Below, piece by piece: positions 26,429 to 35,380 of a stretch of 64,000 nt of DNA (its first letter is position 1; every line of letters begins with the position of its first letter). A program made the position numbers and the translations under genes. The notes below the pieces were generated by a model. The model worked only from the letters and a program-made list of their open reading frames with translations. It was not told the origin of the DNA and ran no database searches. The stretch lies in NCBI GenBank assembly GCA_029560585.1, contig JAKQKQ010000149.1:1-64000 (forward strand). Direction: 5' to 3'. The DNA is from Verrucomicrobiota bacterium. Its GTDB lineage: Bacteria > Verrucomicrobiota > Verrucomicrobiia > JADLBR01.

Positions 26429-27385
26429 TCATTTCTTCTTGGAGACCTTCGCCCGCACGTCGTCGAGCTGCCCGGCCGAGCCGAGTTTCCCGTTCTTGTG
26501 CGCGATGAAGTTCGCGTACTCCTCGATGAAGATCTTGCCCGGCGGGCGGAAGTCGAACTCGGTGGGCTTGTCGCGGAAGAACTCGCGGTGCACGCGGGTC
26601 CAGACCAGTCGGCCGTCGGTGTCGATGTTGATCTTGGTGACGCCGAGCTTGGCGGCGGGCAGGTACTCGTTCTCGTCCACGCCGACCGCGTCGGCCAGTT
26701 TGCCGCCGGCCGCGTTGATCCGGTCGACCTCGGACTTCGGCACCGAGGAGGAGCCGTGCATGACCAGCGGGAAGCCTGGCGCGAGCTTCTTGATTGCCTC
26801 GAGCACCTCAAAGTGCAGCGATTGGTGGCCCTTGAACTTGTATGCCCCGTGGCTGGTGCCGATCGCCGCCGCGAGCGAATCGCAGCCCGTCGCCTTGATG
26901 AACTGCGCGGCCTCCTTCGGGTCGGTCAGGCACGCGTTGCCCTCGTCCACCTTGATGTCCTCCTCGACGCCCCCCAGCATCCCGAGCTCCGCCTCGACGG
27001 AGATGCCCTTCTTGTGGGCCGCGTCCACGACGCGCTTGGTAATCTCGACGTTCTTCTCGAAAGGTTCGTGGGAGGCGTCGATCATCACCGAGCTGTAGAA
27101 GCCGGATTTGATGCAATCGTAGCAGGTCTCCTCGTCGCCGTGGTCGAGGTGCACCGCGAAGACCGCCTCGGGGAAGATCTCTTCGGCCGCGCGGATGATC
27201 GCCTCGAGCATGCGCTTGTCGGTGTACTTCCTTGCGCCCTTCGAGATCTGAATGATGAAGGGGGCCTTGGATTGGACGCAGCCGCGGAACAAGCCCATGG
27301 CCTGCTCGGCGTTGTTGATGTTGTATGCGCCGACGGCGTACTTGCCGTAGGCTATCTTGAAGAGCTGGTCTGTCGTGACGATCAT
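26429..27385 (-). CDS. fba: Class II fructose-bisphosphate aldolase
   Basis: Zinc-dependent aldolase of glycolysis and gluconeogenesis, cleaving fructose 1,6-bisphosphate. The 318-residue protein has the zinc histidines in AVHLDHGDEE, GTSHGAYK and VMHGSSSVP, and the catalytic Asp of LDHGD; NIDTDGRLVWTRVHREFF is the phosphate-binding end. It may also act on tagatose or related bisphosphates. AGGAG lies at good distance before the ATG. Convergence with carbohydrate genes elsewhere in the window is only general. Confidence 0.93.
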   Translation of the reverse strand: MIVTTDQLFKIAYGKYAVGAYNINNAEQAMGLFRGCVQSKAPFIIQISKGARKYTDKRMLEAIIRAAEEIFPEAVFAVHLDHGDEETCYDCIKSGFYSSVMIDASHEPFEKNVEITKRVVDAAHKKGISVEAELGMLGGVEEDIKVDEGNACLTDPKEAAQFIKATGCDSLAAAIGTSHGAYKFKGHQSLHFEVLEAIKKLAPGFPLVMHGSSSVPKSEVDRINAAGGKLADAVGVDENEYLPAAKLGVTKINIDTDGRLVWTRVHREFFRDKPTEFDFRPPGKIFIEEYANFIAHKNGKLGSAGQLDDVRAKVSKKK

Positions 27386-27560
27386 GTCTGTGTCTCCTGT
27401 GTGTGCTGGATGATTCGGCGGAACGGTAGGTGCTGAGCGAGGAGAAGCAATGCAAAAATGACCCCCGAGATATCAGTTGGACTAATGCGTTGAATCGGGG
27501 CGCGGTCTTGGCCCCCCGGCCGCGTCGGCCACCGCGCGCGGCGTTATTCGACGGCAACCT

Positions 27561-27620
27561 GTTGGAGTTCAGCCTGTAGGCTGAATCGGGCACGAAGCAG
27601 GCTAAAGCCTGGACTCCAAC
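27561..27620. repeat. Paired REP-like hairpins
   Basis: The unit is GTTGGAGTTCAGCCTGTAGG... followed by ...CAGGCTAAAGCCTGGACTCCAAC. The outer GTTGGAGT/CTCCAAC boxes are inverted, and each side folds internally (TTCAGCC-TGTA-GGCTGAA; AGGCT-AAA-GCCT). This two-hairpin arrangement is typical of bacterial REP pairs. The 340-nt gap between fba and psd has nothing else recognisable. Confidence 0.7.
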
Positions 27621-27727
27621 GGCTTCGGTCGAGCGAACCAGAAGCCCTGCCCCCGCGCGGTCGGGCGGCCATCTTCGGCTTGGCTTCCGTGGGGATGGGG
27701 ATAAGAATGACCGATTAGATTGCGACT

Positions 27728-28381
27728 ATGTCTTGCCGTGCGCTGTTCGAGGGTTGGTTGCCGTTGCTCGTCGCCGTTGCCGTTGCGGCGGTGGGGTGGC
27801 GGTTGGCCGGGCCGTGGGGGGCGACGCCGGGGGTCCTGGCGCTCATCGGGGTGATCTGGTTTTTCCGCGATCCGGAGCGGCGCCCGCCCGATGATCCGGC
27901 GGCGATCATCGCCCCGGCAGATGGGCGGGTCGTCCAGATAGAGCAGGGCGCGGAGTTTGCCGCGGCGGGGGGCCGGGGGCGCCGGATATCCATCTTCCTG
28001 TCGGTGTTCGACGTCCACATCAATCGTGCGCCGGTCGCCGGCACGATCCGCTCCTCGGAGCACTCGCCCGGGATCTTCTTGGACGCGAGGCGGCCGGAGG
28101 CGGCCGGGCGCAACGAGCGCCGCGACTGGGTGATCGAGACGGGGCGGGGTCCCTGTGCGGTCGCGCAGATCGCGGGACTCATCGCCCGCCGGATCGTGGC
28201 CTGGAGCAGACCGGGCGATCGCGTGGCGGCAGGCGAGCGCATCGGCATGATACGGTTCGGGTCGCGCACCGACCTGCTGATCCCCGAATCCGCGGACGTG
28301 GCCGTGCGCGTAGGCGACCGCGTCCGGGCCGGGGAGACCATCGTGGCCCGGTGGCGGCATCTGGCCGGGGAGGCACCATGA
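27728..28381 (+). CDS. psd: Phosphatidylserine decarboxylase proenzyme
   Basis: Makes phosphatidylethanolamine from phosphatidylserine. The 217-residue short (type II, Sinorhizobium-like) form has an N-terminal membrane helix (about 10-45), FFRDPER, APADGRVVQIEQ, FLSVFDVHINRAPVAG, and the self-cleavage motif FGSRTD, where Ser becomes the pyruvoyl group. A -10-like TAGATT lies 6 nt before the ATG with no ribosome site, suggesting a leaderless message. ATGA overlap with pssA. Confidence 0.94.
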   Translation: MSCRALFEGWLPLLVAVAVAAVGWRLAGPWGATPGVLALIGVIWFFRDPERRPPDDPAAIIAPADGRVVQIEQGAEFAAAGGRGRRISIFLSVFDVHINRAPVAGTIRSSEHSPGIFLDARRPEAAGRNERRDWVIETGRGPCAVAQIAGLIARRIVAWSRPGDRVAAGERIGMIRFGSRTDLLIPESADVAVRVGDRVRAGETIVARWRHLAGEAP

Positions 28382-29220
28382 GCGGCGAGGGGGATCACGG
28401 CCCCGAGGAACTGCCGAAGGTCTATCTGCTGCCGAACCTGATGACCGCGGGAAATCTTTTCTGCGGTTTCATGGCGGTGCTGCAGATCATCGAGGGCACC
28501 CTGAGGCAATCGACGGGCCACGAGGAATGGGTCCAGCGCTACACCGCGAGTCTGTCGTTCATCCTGGGGGCGTTCATCTTTGATCTTCTCGACGGGCGGC
28601 TGGCCCGGCTGGGCGGTCGCGAGAGCCCGTTCGGCCGAGAGTTCGATTCGATCGCGGACGTGATTTCCTTTGGCATCGCGCCCGCCCTGCTGGTGTACAA
28701 GATCGTTTTGGCGGAGTTTCCCATAAGGATCGGGTGGCTCATCGCCTTCTTCTATCTCCTGTGCGGCGCGCTGCGGCTGGCGCGGTTCAACGTCGTGGCC
28801 GCCCGTGACCAGGGTTGCGCCAAGGGGGAGTTCATCGGTTTCCCGATACCCGCGGCGGCGGGCGTCATCGCGTCGATCACCCTGCTGCTGCTGCTGCATT
28901 TCCACGCGAGCGAGCGCGAGATCGGCATCTGGAAATTCTCCCTGCCGGTGCTGATGGTCTTCCTTTCGTGCATGATGTTCAGCAGGGTCCGCTACCCGAG
29001 CTTCAAGATGATCGATTGGGGCACGAGGCGTTCGCTGCCCCGTTTCATCGCCACGTTCTTCGTGATCGCCCTGGTGTTCATTTACTGGCGGTGGATGCTC
29101 TCGGTCGTCTTCATCGGATACCTCCTCTATGGGTTCCTGCGCCCGCGGCTGTCCCTGCGGCTGCGCCGGGAGATCGAGGAGGATGTCGAGGAAGAGGAGT
29201 CCGCGGCCGCGAAGCCCTGA
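28378..29220 (+). CDS. pssA: CDP-diacylglycerol-serine O-phosphatidyltransferase
   Basis: Makes phosphatidylserine for Psd. 280 residues, about seven membrane segments, and the CDP-alcohol phosphatidyltransferase motif FDLLDGRLARLGG...FGREFDSIADVISFGIAPALL with all its Asp residues. The C-terminus is a charged tail (EEDVEEEESAA). ATG 28378 overlaps psd's stop; an in-frame ATG at 28351 lies inside psd and is less likely. Confidence 0.94.
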   Translation: MSGEGDHGPEELPKVYLLPNLMTAGNLFCGFMAVLQIIEGTLRQSTGHEEWVQRYTASLSFILGAFIFDLLDGRLARLGGRESPFGREFDSIADVISFGIAPALLVYKIVLAEFPIRIGWLIAFFYLLCGALRLARFNVVAARDQGCAKGEFIGFPIPAAAGVIASITLLLLLHFHASEREIGIWKFSLPVLMVFLSCMMFSRVRYPSFKMIDWGTRRSLPRFIATFFVIALVFIYWRWMLSVVFIGYLLYGFLRPRLSLRLRREIEEDVEEEESAAAKP

Positions 29221-29236
29221 TCCGCGCCCGGCCGAT

Positions 29237-30034
29237 TCACCGGCCCCGGCCCGGCGGCAGGCGCACGGGCGGCGCGATGACGACGAAAACATTTTTCTTC
29301 AGGAAGGACGACACGCGCAGTCGGGCGCGGGCGGTCGCCTTCGCGTCGTAATCGGCGCTGGCCGGGGTGGCGAACATGTGTGGCGCATCCAGCTCCAGGA
29401 ATTCGAATTGCACGCCGGCCGCGCGCAGCGCCTTGCGAAAACTGCCGGTGATCTCCGGCGTGATCCACGTGTCGCGTGTCCCGTAGATGCCCAGCACCGG
29501 GCCGTGGAGTTGCCGAAGGCGATCCTCGTCCAGCACCACCGGGCCGTAGTAAAGGACGCAGGCGTCGATGTTCGGGTTGCCGATGGCGCTCTCGAGGGCG
29601 AGCCCGGCCCCCATGCTCCAGCCGATGATCCCGATCTTCTCCACCTGGAATCTCCGGTCCTCGTGCAGCAGCCGGATCGCCGAATGGATGATGCGCAGCG
29701 CGCCCGGGCGGTTGATCTCGCTCATGCTGACCTGGGCCTCGGCCGTTGTCTTGGGCACCTTCCTGTCGTAAAAATCGACCGCCACGACGATGTAGCCTTC
29801 GCCGGCCAGGGCGTCGGCGGTCTTCGCGAGGGCCCCCGTCAGCCCCCACCAGTCGTGGACCAGCACGAGGCCGCCCACGGGCGGCACGACGGGCAGCGAA
29901 ACATAGACCTTCTCGACTGAACCCAGATGGGCCAGGGACTCCATCTTGCCGGCCGCCGGGTTGGCCGACTGGGCGCGCGTGGTCCCACACAGGCAGAGGA
30001 CCAGCCCCATCGCGCAAAGTGTCCGACGATTCAC
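29237..30034 (-). CDS. Exported dienelactone hydrolase-family protein
   Basis: About 265 residues from GTG 30034, with a signal peptide (NRRTLCAMGLVLCLCGTTRAQS). The alpha/beta-hydrolase core has VLVHDWWGLTG, a nucleophile elbow GWSMGAGLAL with Ser in place of the Cys of true dienelactone hydrolases, an acid in YGTRDTW and His in DAPHMFA. The substrate is unknown. The region before the GTG (TTGCAC ... CAATAT, 4 nt gap) looks like another leaderless promoter. Convergent with pssA by 17 nt. Confidence 0.83.
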   Translation of the reverse strand: MNRRTLCAMGLVLCLCGTTRAQSANPAAGKMESLAHLGSVEKVYVSLPVVPPVGGLVLVHDWWGLTGALAKTADALAGEGYIVVAVDFYDRKVPKTTAEAQVSMSEINRPGALRIIHSAIRLLHEDRRFQVEKIGIIGWSMGAGLALESAIGNPNIDACVLYYGPVVLDEDRLRQLHGPVLGIYGTRDTWITPEITGSFRKALRAAGVQFEFLELDAPHMFATPASADYDAKATARARLRVSSFLKKNVFVVIAPPVRLPPGRGR

Positions 30035-30136
30035 GCCGATATTGTTATGAAAACCGGCGCCGAGTGCAAGGGGGCGCTTGCGCGGGCATTGCCAGAGGGA
30101 CTGGACCATGGGACACTCGGCCGGATCGTTGGATGT

Positions 30137-32908
30137 ATGAGTTCCCATCTTGAGCGCGAGTGGCAACTGATCGAGGGCAGGATGCGGCGCGAGGCCAGCG
30201 CCGGCGACGACCGCCTGGCGGCCTGCAGGCGATTCCTGAAGTCAGCGATGCTGCGGACCCGCCAGGAGCATCGCTGTGGCGTGGGCGGTCGGACCGTGGC
30301 CCGCGAGCGCAGCCAGATTATAGATATTCTCCTTCGGCATCTCTGGGCCGAAGTCCTCGCCGAGAAAGGCCAGCCGACCGCGGGGCTCGCGATCATCGCC
30401 ACCGGCGGATACGGCAGGGGGGAACTGAACCCCGGCAGCGACGTCGACATCATGTTCTTGCATCGGCCGATCCCAGAGGAGGCGGAGAAGATCCTCCACG
30501 GTGCGATCGAGGCGGTCCTGTACCTGCTGTGGGACCTGGGGCTCAAGGTTGGCCACAGCACCCGCACCATCGCGCAGGCGCTGGCCCACGGCAATGAGGA
30601 CGGCGAGTCGAAGACGGCGCTCATCGAGGCGCGACTCGTCACGGGCGACGAGAGGCTGGCGGGCGCGCTCGCCGACGAATTCCAGCGGAAGTGCATGCGG
30701 GGCAGCGAGGCCGATTTCATCCGGTGGAGGCTCCAGGACCAATCGAGGCGGCACGAGAAATACGGCTCCACGGTTTTCATGCAGGAGCCACACATCAAGG
30801 AGGGCTGCGGTGGCCTGCGCGACTACCACAACCTCCTCTGGATAGCGTTCGCCTGGAAGCGCCTGCGCAACACGCGGCAGCTCGCCGACGAGGGCATCAT
30901 GACCGGCGGCGAGCGCGATCAGGTCGAGCGCGCCGTCGATTTCCTGATGCGGGTGCGCAACGAGATGCATTTTCTCGCCGACCGCCCCAACGACCAGCTG
31001 ACGCTCCCGATCCAGGGCCGCGTGGCCACGGGGCTGGGCTACGACCAGAGGCCGCCCTATCGCCGCGTCGAGGCCTTCATGAAGGAATATTACTCGGCCA
31101 CGCAGGATATATTTTTCCTGACGAACGCCTGCGCCCGCCGCATGGCGCAGACCGGGGTCGCCAAGCAGCGCGCGTGGTTCCCGTTCCTGACGGGCGGTCG
31201 CGGGAAGGTGGAGCGCGCCGACGGTTTCACCATCGCCGCGGGCGAAATCAACGCGGAGAACCAGGGCGTCTTCGGCGAGGATCCGGCCCGGTTGCTCCGC
31301 GTATTCCTGATCGCGCAGCGCCGCAATCTCACCCTGGGTTTCGACCTGCTGCGGCTCATCCGGCGCAGGCTCAAGATGGTGGACCACCGCTACCTTGGGC
31401 TGAAGACCACGCGCGAGATGCTGCTCGAGATCCTCCGCCACAAGGGCCAAGTCGGCCGCATCCTGCGGCTCATGCACCAGTGCGGCCTGCTGGGCAGGCT
31501 CGTCCCCGAATTCGCCCCGCTGTCCTTCCTCGTGCAGCACGAGTTCTTCCACCGATATTCCGCCGACGAGCACACCCTCGTCTGCCTCGAGGAGCTCGAC
31601 CGGCTCATGCAGCTCAAAGACCCGGGGGGGCGCCTCGCCCGCTACCAGGAACTCCTGCGCGGCGTGGAGCATCCCGAGGTGTTGCACCTCGCCGTCCTGT
31701 TGCACGACGCGGGCAAGGGACACACGAGGCACGACCACGCGGAGATGAGCGCGTTCTTGGCGGTCCGCGTCGCCAAGCGCCTGCGGCTGCCGTCGGAGCA
31801 ACTGAAACTCCTGGCATTCCTCGCCGATCATCACCTCACGTTTTCTCTGACCGCGCAGCGCCGCAATGTCGATGACGCGGACACGATCCGCGAGTTTGCC
31901 CGCATCGTGGAGGACCCGCTCCGGCTCGACCACCTGATGCTTCTGACGTATGCGGACGGGCGGGGGGTTTCCGGCGGCGGCGGCTGGTCTGACTGGAAAG
32001 AGACCCTGATCTGGCAGCTCTACGACGAGACGAAGCTGTTCCTCGAGGGAAGCCCCGAGTTTGAGCGCAAGGCGGCCGAGCGCGTGGGCCGCCTCCGCGG
32101 CGAGGTCGAGGCCCTGGTGGCGCGCGAGGTGTCCGCCGAGGAGATCGAGGCCCACTTCAAGATGATGAGCGGGCGCTACCTCCAGATCATGGATGCCCGC
32201 CAGATCGCGCATCACCTGCGCGCCATCCGCGCCTTCATCGCATCCATGGAGACATCCGGCAACCCGTTGGAACCCGTCGTCTCCTGGGAGCACCGCGGGG
32301 ACCGCGGCCACTCCCTCATGACGCTCGTCACGTGGAACCGCGAGCAGGTGTTCAGCCGGACGGCGGGCGCCATCTCCGTCGGAGGTCTCAACATCTTGAG
32401 GGCCGACGTTTTCACCCGGGCCGACGATATCGTGGTGGACACGTTCTGGGTGTGCACCGAGCGCAACGAGGCCGTCACCGACCCCCGCGACCAGAAGGCG
32501 GTCGAGCGCATCCTGCGCGTTGCCTTCGCGGAGGCCGAATACAACTTCGAGCCCGAGCTGGCCCGCGTCCGATCCAAGATGCATTTCGACAAGTGGTGCG
32601 GCGACGACTTTCCCACCCGCCTGACCATCGACAACGAGAGCCTCAAGGATTACACGCTCGTGGAAATCGAGACCCCCGACCGCCTCGCGCTGCTGCACGA
32701 CATCGTCCTCAACCTTACGGGCGAGGGCGTGCAGATCATGTTCGCCCGGATCGAGACCGAGAAGGGCGCCGCGATCGACACATTCTACATCGTCGGCCCG
32801 GATGGCGCGAAGATCACCGACGAGGGGCTCACGGATCGCATCAAGCACCGCATCCTCGATATCACCGACGGCGCCCTCGCGCGCCTCAGGCGGGGCGCGA
32901 ACGGCTGA
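30137..32908 (+). CDS. glnD: Bifunctional PII uridylyltransferase / uridylyl-removing enzyme
   Basis: GlnD modifies and demodifies PII proteins according to glutamine. 923 residues from ATG 30137. Nucleotidyltransferase domain at about 60-200 with ATGGYGRGELNPGSDVDIMFL; GlnD linker; HD domain near 530-650 with LLHDAGKGHTRHDHAEM; two ACT domains near 740-800 and 850-920 (YTLVEIETPDRLALLHDIVLNL). All catalytic motifs are intact. No glnB or amtB is in the window. The open frame extends upstream to 29927 without support. Confidence 0.95.
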   Translation: MSSHLEREWQLIEGRMRREASAGDDRLAACRRFLKSAMLRTRQEHRCGVGGRTVARERSQIIDILLRHLWAEVLAEKGQPTAGLAIIATGGYGRGELNPGSDVDIMFLHRPIPEEAEKILHGAIEAVLYLLWDLGLKVGHSTRTIAQALAHGNEDGESKTALIEARLVTGDERLAGALADEFQRKCMRGSEADFIRWRLQDQSRRHEKYGSTVFMQEPHIKEGCGGLRDYHNLLWIAFAWKRLRNTRQLADEGIMTGGERDQVERAVDFLMRVRNEMHFLADRPNDQLTLPIQGRVATGLGYDQRPPYRRVEAFMKEYYSATQDIFFLTNACARRMAQTGVAKQRAWFPFLTGGRGKVERADGFTIAAGEINAENQGVFGEDPARLLRVFLIAQRRNLTLGFDLLRLIRRRLKMVDHRYLGLKTTREMLLEILRHKGQVGRILRLMHQCGLLGRLVPEFAPLSFLVQHEFFHRYSADEHTLVCLEELDRLMQLKDPGGRLARYQELLRGVEHPEVLHLAVLLHDAGKGHTRHDHAEMSAFLAVRVAKRLRLPSEQLKLLAFLADHHLTFSLTAQRRNVDDADTIREFARIVEDPLRLDHLMLLTYADGRGVSGGGGWSDWKETLIWQLYDETKLFLEGSPEFERKAAERVGRLRGEVEALVAREVSAEEIEAHFKMMSGRYLQIMDARQIAHHLRAIRAFIASMETSGNPLEPVVSWEHRGDRGHSLMTLVTWNREQVFSRTAGAISVGGLNILRADVFTRADDIVVDTFWVCTERNEAVTDPRDQKAVERILRVAFAEAEYNFEPELARVRSKMHFDKWCGDDFPTRLTIDNESLKDYTLVEIETPDRLALLHDIVLNLTGEGVQIMFARIETEKGAAIDTFYIVGPDGAKITDEGLTDRIKHRILDITDGALARLRRGANG

Positions 32909-33027
32909 CGGCGACCGCGGCACGCCGCGGCGCGCGCGACGATTGGGGCGATCCGCGCCCAGGGTGCACACTGGCCAAGGATCGGATTGTCGCGGGGCCG
33001 CGCCCGCCCTTACGCTTGCGGCGTGGA

Positions 33028-33357
33028 GTGGCCGTGAAGAAGGGCAGGAAACGATCGGGGGATGCTGGCACAGCCGAGCTGGACTTGCACGGCATGCGCG
33101 TAGCGGAGGCCCTGGCGATTTTTGCGAACGCCTACAATCGGCGCGTGGCGGGCGGGGATGTCTCGCCCCTGAGGGTCATCCACGGCTACGGCTCATCCGC
33201 TGGCGAGGGCGCGATCGGCCGCGAACTGCGCCGCTATCTGGCGAGGCATGCCGACGCGGTTGGCTTCATGGCGGGGGAGGAGTTTTCGATCAATCCGGGC
33301 TTCACCGTCGTATATCCGAGGAGGCCGTTGCCGCCTCCGCCGCGCGGGTGTGGATGA
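33028..33357 (+). CDS. Small Smr-domain protein
   Basis: About 109 residues (GTG 33028; GTG 33034 also possible). A basic N-terminus (KKGRKRS) precedes one Smr domain: ELDLHGMRVAEALAIF, then RVIHGYGSSAGEGAIGRELRRYL. Smr domains nick DNA or cleave RNA; small stand-alone forms are probably endoribonucleases. DLHG and HGxG motifs are both present. A weak TTGTCG/TACGCT promoter ends about 11 nt before the start. Confidence 0.82.
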   Translation: MAVKKGRKRSGDAGTAELDLHGMRVAEALAIFANAYNRRVAGGDVSPLRVIHGYGSSAGEGAIGRELRRYLARHADAVGFMAGEEFSINPGFTVVYPRRPLPPPPRGCG

Positions 33358-33468
33358 ATCGATTTCTATCGGGTCGTTCGAATCATGTCTCCATCGGCCC
33401 GGCCACGAGCACAGGTGGCCAATATCGCCTCTCAGATGAATCCGAACGGGATCCAACGCCCCCATTCG

Positions 33469-33558
33469 GGAGTGCCGCCGGCCCCGGCGTCCGCGATTCA
33501 CCAGTCGCGCAACGCCCGGGCCAACCCGGCCCGCGAGGCCGCGGGCCCTCCCCAGGAT
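33469..33558 (+). repeat. R6 repeat module in a gene-free stretch (33358-33628)
   Basis: About 90 bp from GGAGTGCCGCCGGCCCCGGC through GACCCGGCC-type sequence to GGGCCCTCCCCAGG. It aligns with 58269-58361 and, in reverse, with part of 35172-35262, sharing the core GCCGGCCCCGGCGTCCGCG. No gene was seen between the Smr gene and the following methyltransferase-like gene. Confidence 0.7.
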
Positions 33559-33628
33559 GCTCGCATGGCGCATCCATCGAAAGGCCAGGACACGCCCACT
33601 GTCGATGTTGCTTGTCGGGCACTCCGCA

Positions 33629-34096
33629 CTAGATCCACCGCCTGACGCGCGCGCGGTAGTCGGCGTAGGCGTGGCCGAAGCGCTCCGCCATGCGGCGCTC
33701 CTCGTGCGGGATGTAGAGGAAGTGCATCACGAGGAAAAACCCGGCGGGCGGGATGAGGAAGGGGAGGGAACCGACGGCCAGTGCGACGGAAAGCAGGAGG
33801 GCGGTGGCGGCGACGTACATGGGGTTGCGGCTGAATCGGTAGGGGCCCCCGACGACAAGAACGTTCGGTTGACTGCCGGGCATGGGCGAGGTCCGTTGCC
33901 GCGCGAAGAATGCGAGGGACCAGGCAAGGATGGCCGTGCCCACCAGCGCCAGAGCCAGCGCGCAGGGGGGGCAGCGGAGCGGTGTGCCCAGCTCGGGCGC
34001 CCACGGGATATGCATTCCCGCCGCGATGCCGAGCAACACCAGCCCGACGATCGGCGGCTTGAGATAGGCGACGGATTCTTTCCCTGACGATGGCAT
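33629..34096 (-). CDS. Isoprenylcysteine methyltransferase-like (ICMT/PEMT) membrane protein
   Basis: The product has 155 residues and four membrane segments. The C-terminal family signature is clear: GGPYRFSRNPMYVAATALLL, then PHEERRMAERFGHAYADYRARVRRWI. Bacterial members use SAM to methylate unknown small or lipid substrates. ATG 34096 gives the normal length; ATG 34123 is possible. Divergent from the DUF1080 gene. Confidence 0.85.
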   Translation of the reverse strand: MPSSGKESVAYLKPPIVGLVLLGIAAGMHIPWAPELGTPLRCPPCALALALVGTAILAWSLAFFARQRTSPMPGSQPNVLVVGGPYRFSRNPMYVAATALLLSVALAVGSLPFLIPPAGFFLVMHFLYIPHEERRMAERFGHAYADYRARVRRWI

Positions 34097-34215
34097 GACA
34101 GATGTTCGGACGCGGCGGGCCAAAAGTCAAAACTCCCGGCATTGCGCGGCGGTGGCGGCTCGCGTAGACTTTCAGCGCGATGGGCGCACCAACGCGAACC
34201 GAAAGGAATCGAATC

Positions 34216-34929
34216 ATGAGAGTCTTCATGCCGGCTATCCAACTTCTGATCACGGCCCTCTTCGCGTCGGTCGCGCCGCTTCCCGCCGCGGATTCCGTCG
34301 AAGGGTGGCAGCCCTTATTCGATGGCAAGTCTCTCGAGGGCTGGGCGACCACCGGAAAGTCCGAGGGATGGGCGGTGGAGGCCGGCGCGATCGTGTGCCA
34401 GGTCCAGGGCGGCGGATATCTCTACACGAAGCGGCAGTATGAAGATTTTGCGATCTCGCTCGAATTCAAGGTTTCGCCGCCCGCCCCCAAGGTGAATCCC
34501 AAGACGAAGAAGGAGGAGATGCACAAGTGCAACAGCGGCGTGTTTGTGCGCTGGTCAGACCTGAAGAATCCTGTCCACACCGGCATCGAGGTTCAGGTCT
34601 TCGACAGCGTCGGCACCGCGGTGCCGGGCAAACACGATTGCGGCGCCCTCTACGACATGGTCGCCCCGAGCAAGAACGTCGAGAAGCCGGTCGGCGAGTG
34701 GAACCGGATGGTCATCACGTGCAAGGGGCCGATCATCTCCGTCGAGCTAAACGGCGAGAAGATCTGCGAGATGAACGAGGACCAATACGACACGGCCGGC
34801 CAGAACCCCGATGGGACAAAGAACAAATACAAATTCCCGTGGAAGACGATGCCGCGCAGAGGCCACATCGGATTCCAGGATCACGGCCACCGCGTCTGGT
34901 TTAAGGACGTCAAAATCAAGGCACTCTAG
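34216..34929 (+). CDS. Exported DUF1080 (3-keto-disaccharide hydrolase-like) protein
   Basis: 237 residues with a signal peptide (1-25) and one concanavalin-like DUF1080 domain: WQPLFDGKSLEGW, YEDFAISLEFKV, NSGVFVRWSDLKNPVHTGIEVQVFD, GALYDMVAPSKNVEKPVGEWNRM, RRGHIGFQDHGHRVWFKDVKIK. Members act on 3-keto-glycosides or bind glycans and are very abundant in planctomycetes and relatives. GAAAGGAAT gives a ribosome site. The final base pair of its TAG stop starts the inverted-repeat element at 34928. Confidence 0.92.
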   Translation: MRVFMPAIQLLITALFASVAPLPAADSVEGWQPLFDGKSLEGWATTGKSEGWAVEAGAIVCQVQGGGYLYTKRQYEDFAISLEFKVSPPAPKVNPKTKKEEMHKCNSGVFVRWSDLKNPVHTGIEVQVFDSVGTAVPGKHDCGALYDMVAPSKNVEKPVGEWNRMVITCKGPIISVELNGEKICEMNEDQYDTAGQNPDGTKNKYKFPWKTMPRRGHIGFQDHGHRVWFKDVKIKAL

Positions 34930-35293
34930 CAGCCTGTTGAAAAACCCCCTGATGGCGTGCGTGGCCGGATTCCGCCGGGAGGGCCCGCGGCCTGAGCGTG
35001 TCTCAAAACCTCTGAGCCGAGCCGCCTGGCACAGGCGGCCTACAAATTTTGTAGGGCATCTCTGCGAGATGCCGTGCATTGTCGCGCGCCGCACACCATT
35101 GGAAGTCCCCTCTATCATCAGATGGGTATTGATTGTTGGGTGTTCCGTGTTGGGCGTTTGAGTTTTGAGACAGTCTCGCCTCGCGGGCCGCGAATGAGAG
35201 ATGCCTTTCGCTACCCGGTGGGACGCGGACGCCGGGGCCGGCGTCCCTCCCATACCCAACGCGGCTGTTGTGTGGGTTTTTCAACGGACTGCT
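34928..35293 (+). mobile_element. 366-bp MITE-like element with 20-bp terminal inverted repeats
   Basis: Left end AGCAGCCTGTTGAAAAACCC (34928-34947) and right end GGGTTTTTCAACGGACTGCT (35274-35293) are inverted repeats matching at 18 of 20 positions. No transposase is encoded. Inside are other repeats: palindromes at about 35017-35077, the phrase TTGATTGTTGGGTGTTCCGTG near 35129, and an inverted R6 module (about 35172-35262). The gap continues to 35380 with nothing recognised beyond ATCCGTGGTATCCGTGGTT. It may be a non-autonomous transposon or a nest of insertions. Confidence 0.65.
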
Positions 35294-35380
35294 TGGGGTC
35301 CGCGCGGATGCCAAGGGTGATCCTTGCCCAGCGAACAAAATCCGTGATATCCGTGGTATCCGTGGTTCGATTGTCCGCGA

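Noticed and set aside
27715-29292. 525-codon open frame opposite psd and pssA
   Set aside because: Psd and PssA on the other strand are full length with all motifs. This frame is the antisense shadow common in GC-rich DNA.
30242-32971. 909-codon open frame antisense to glnD
   Set aside because: GlnD domains explain the region completely; the antisense frame has no recognisable domain.
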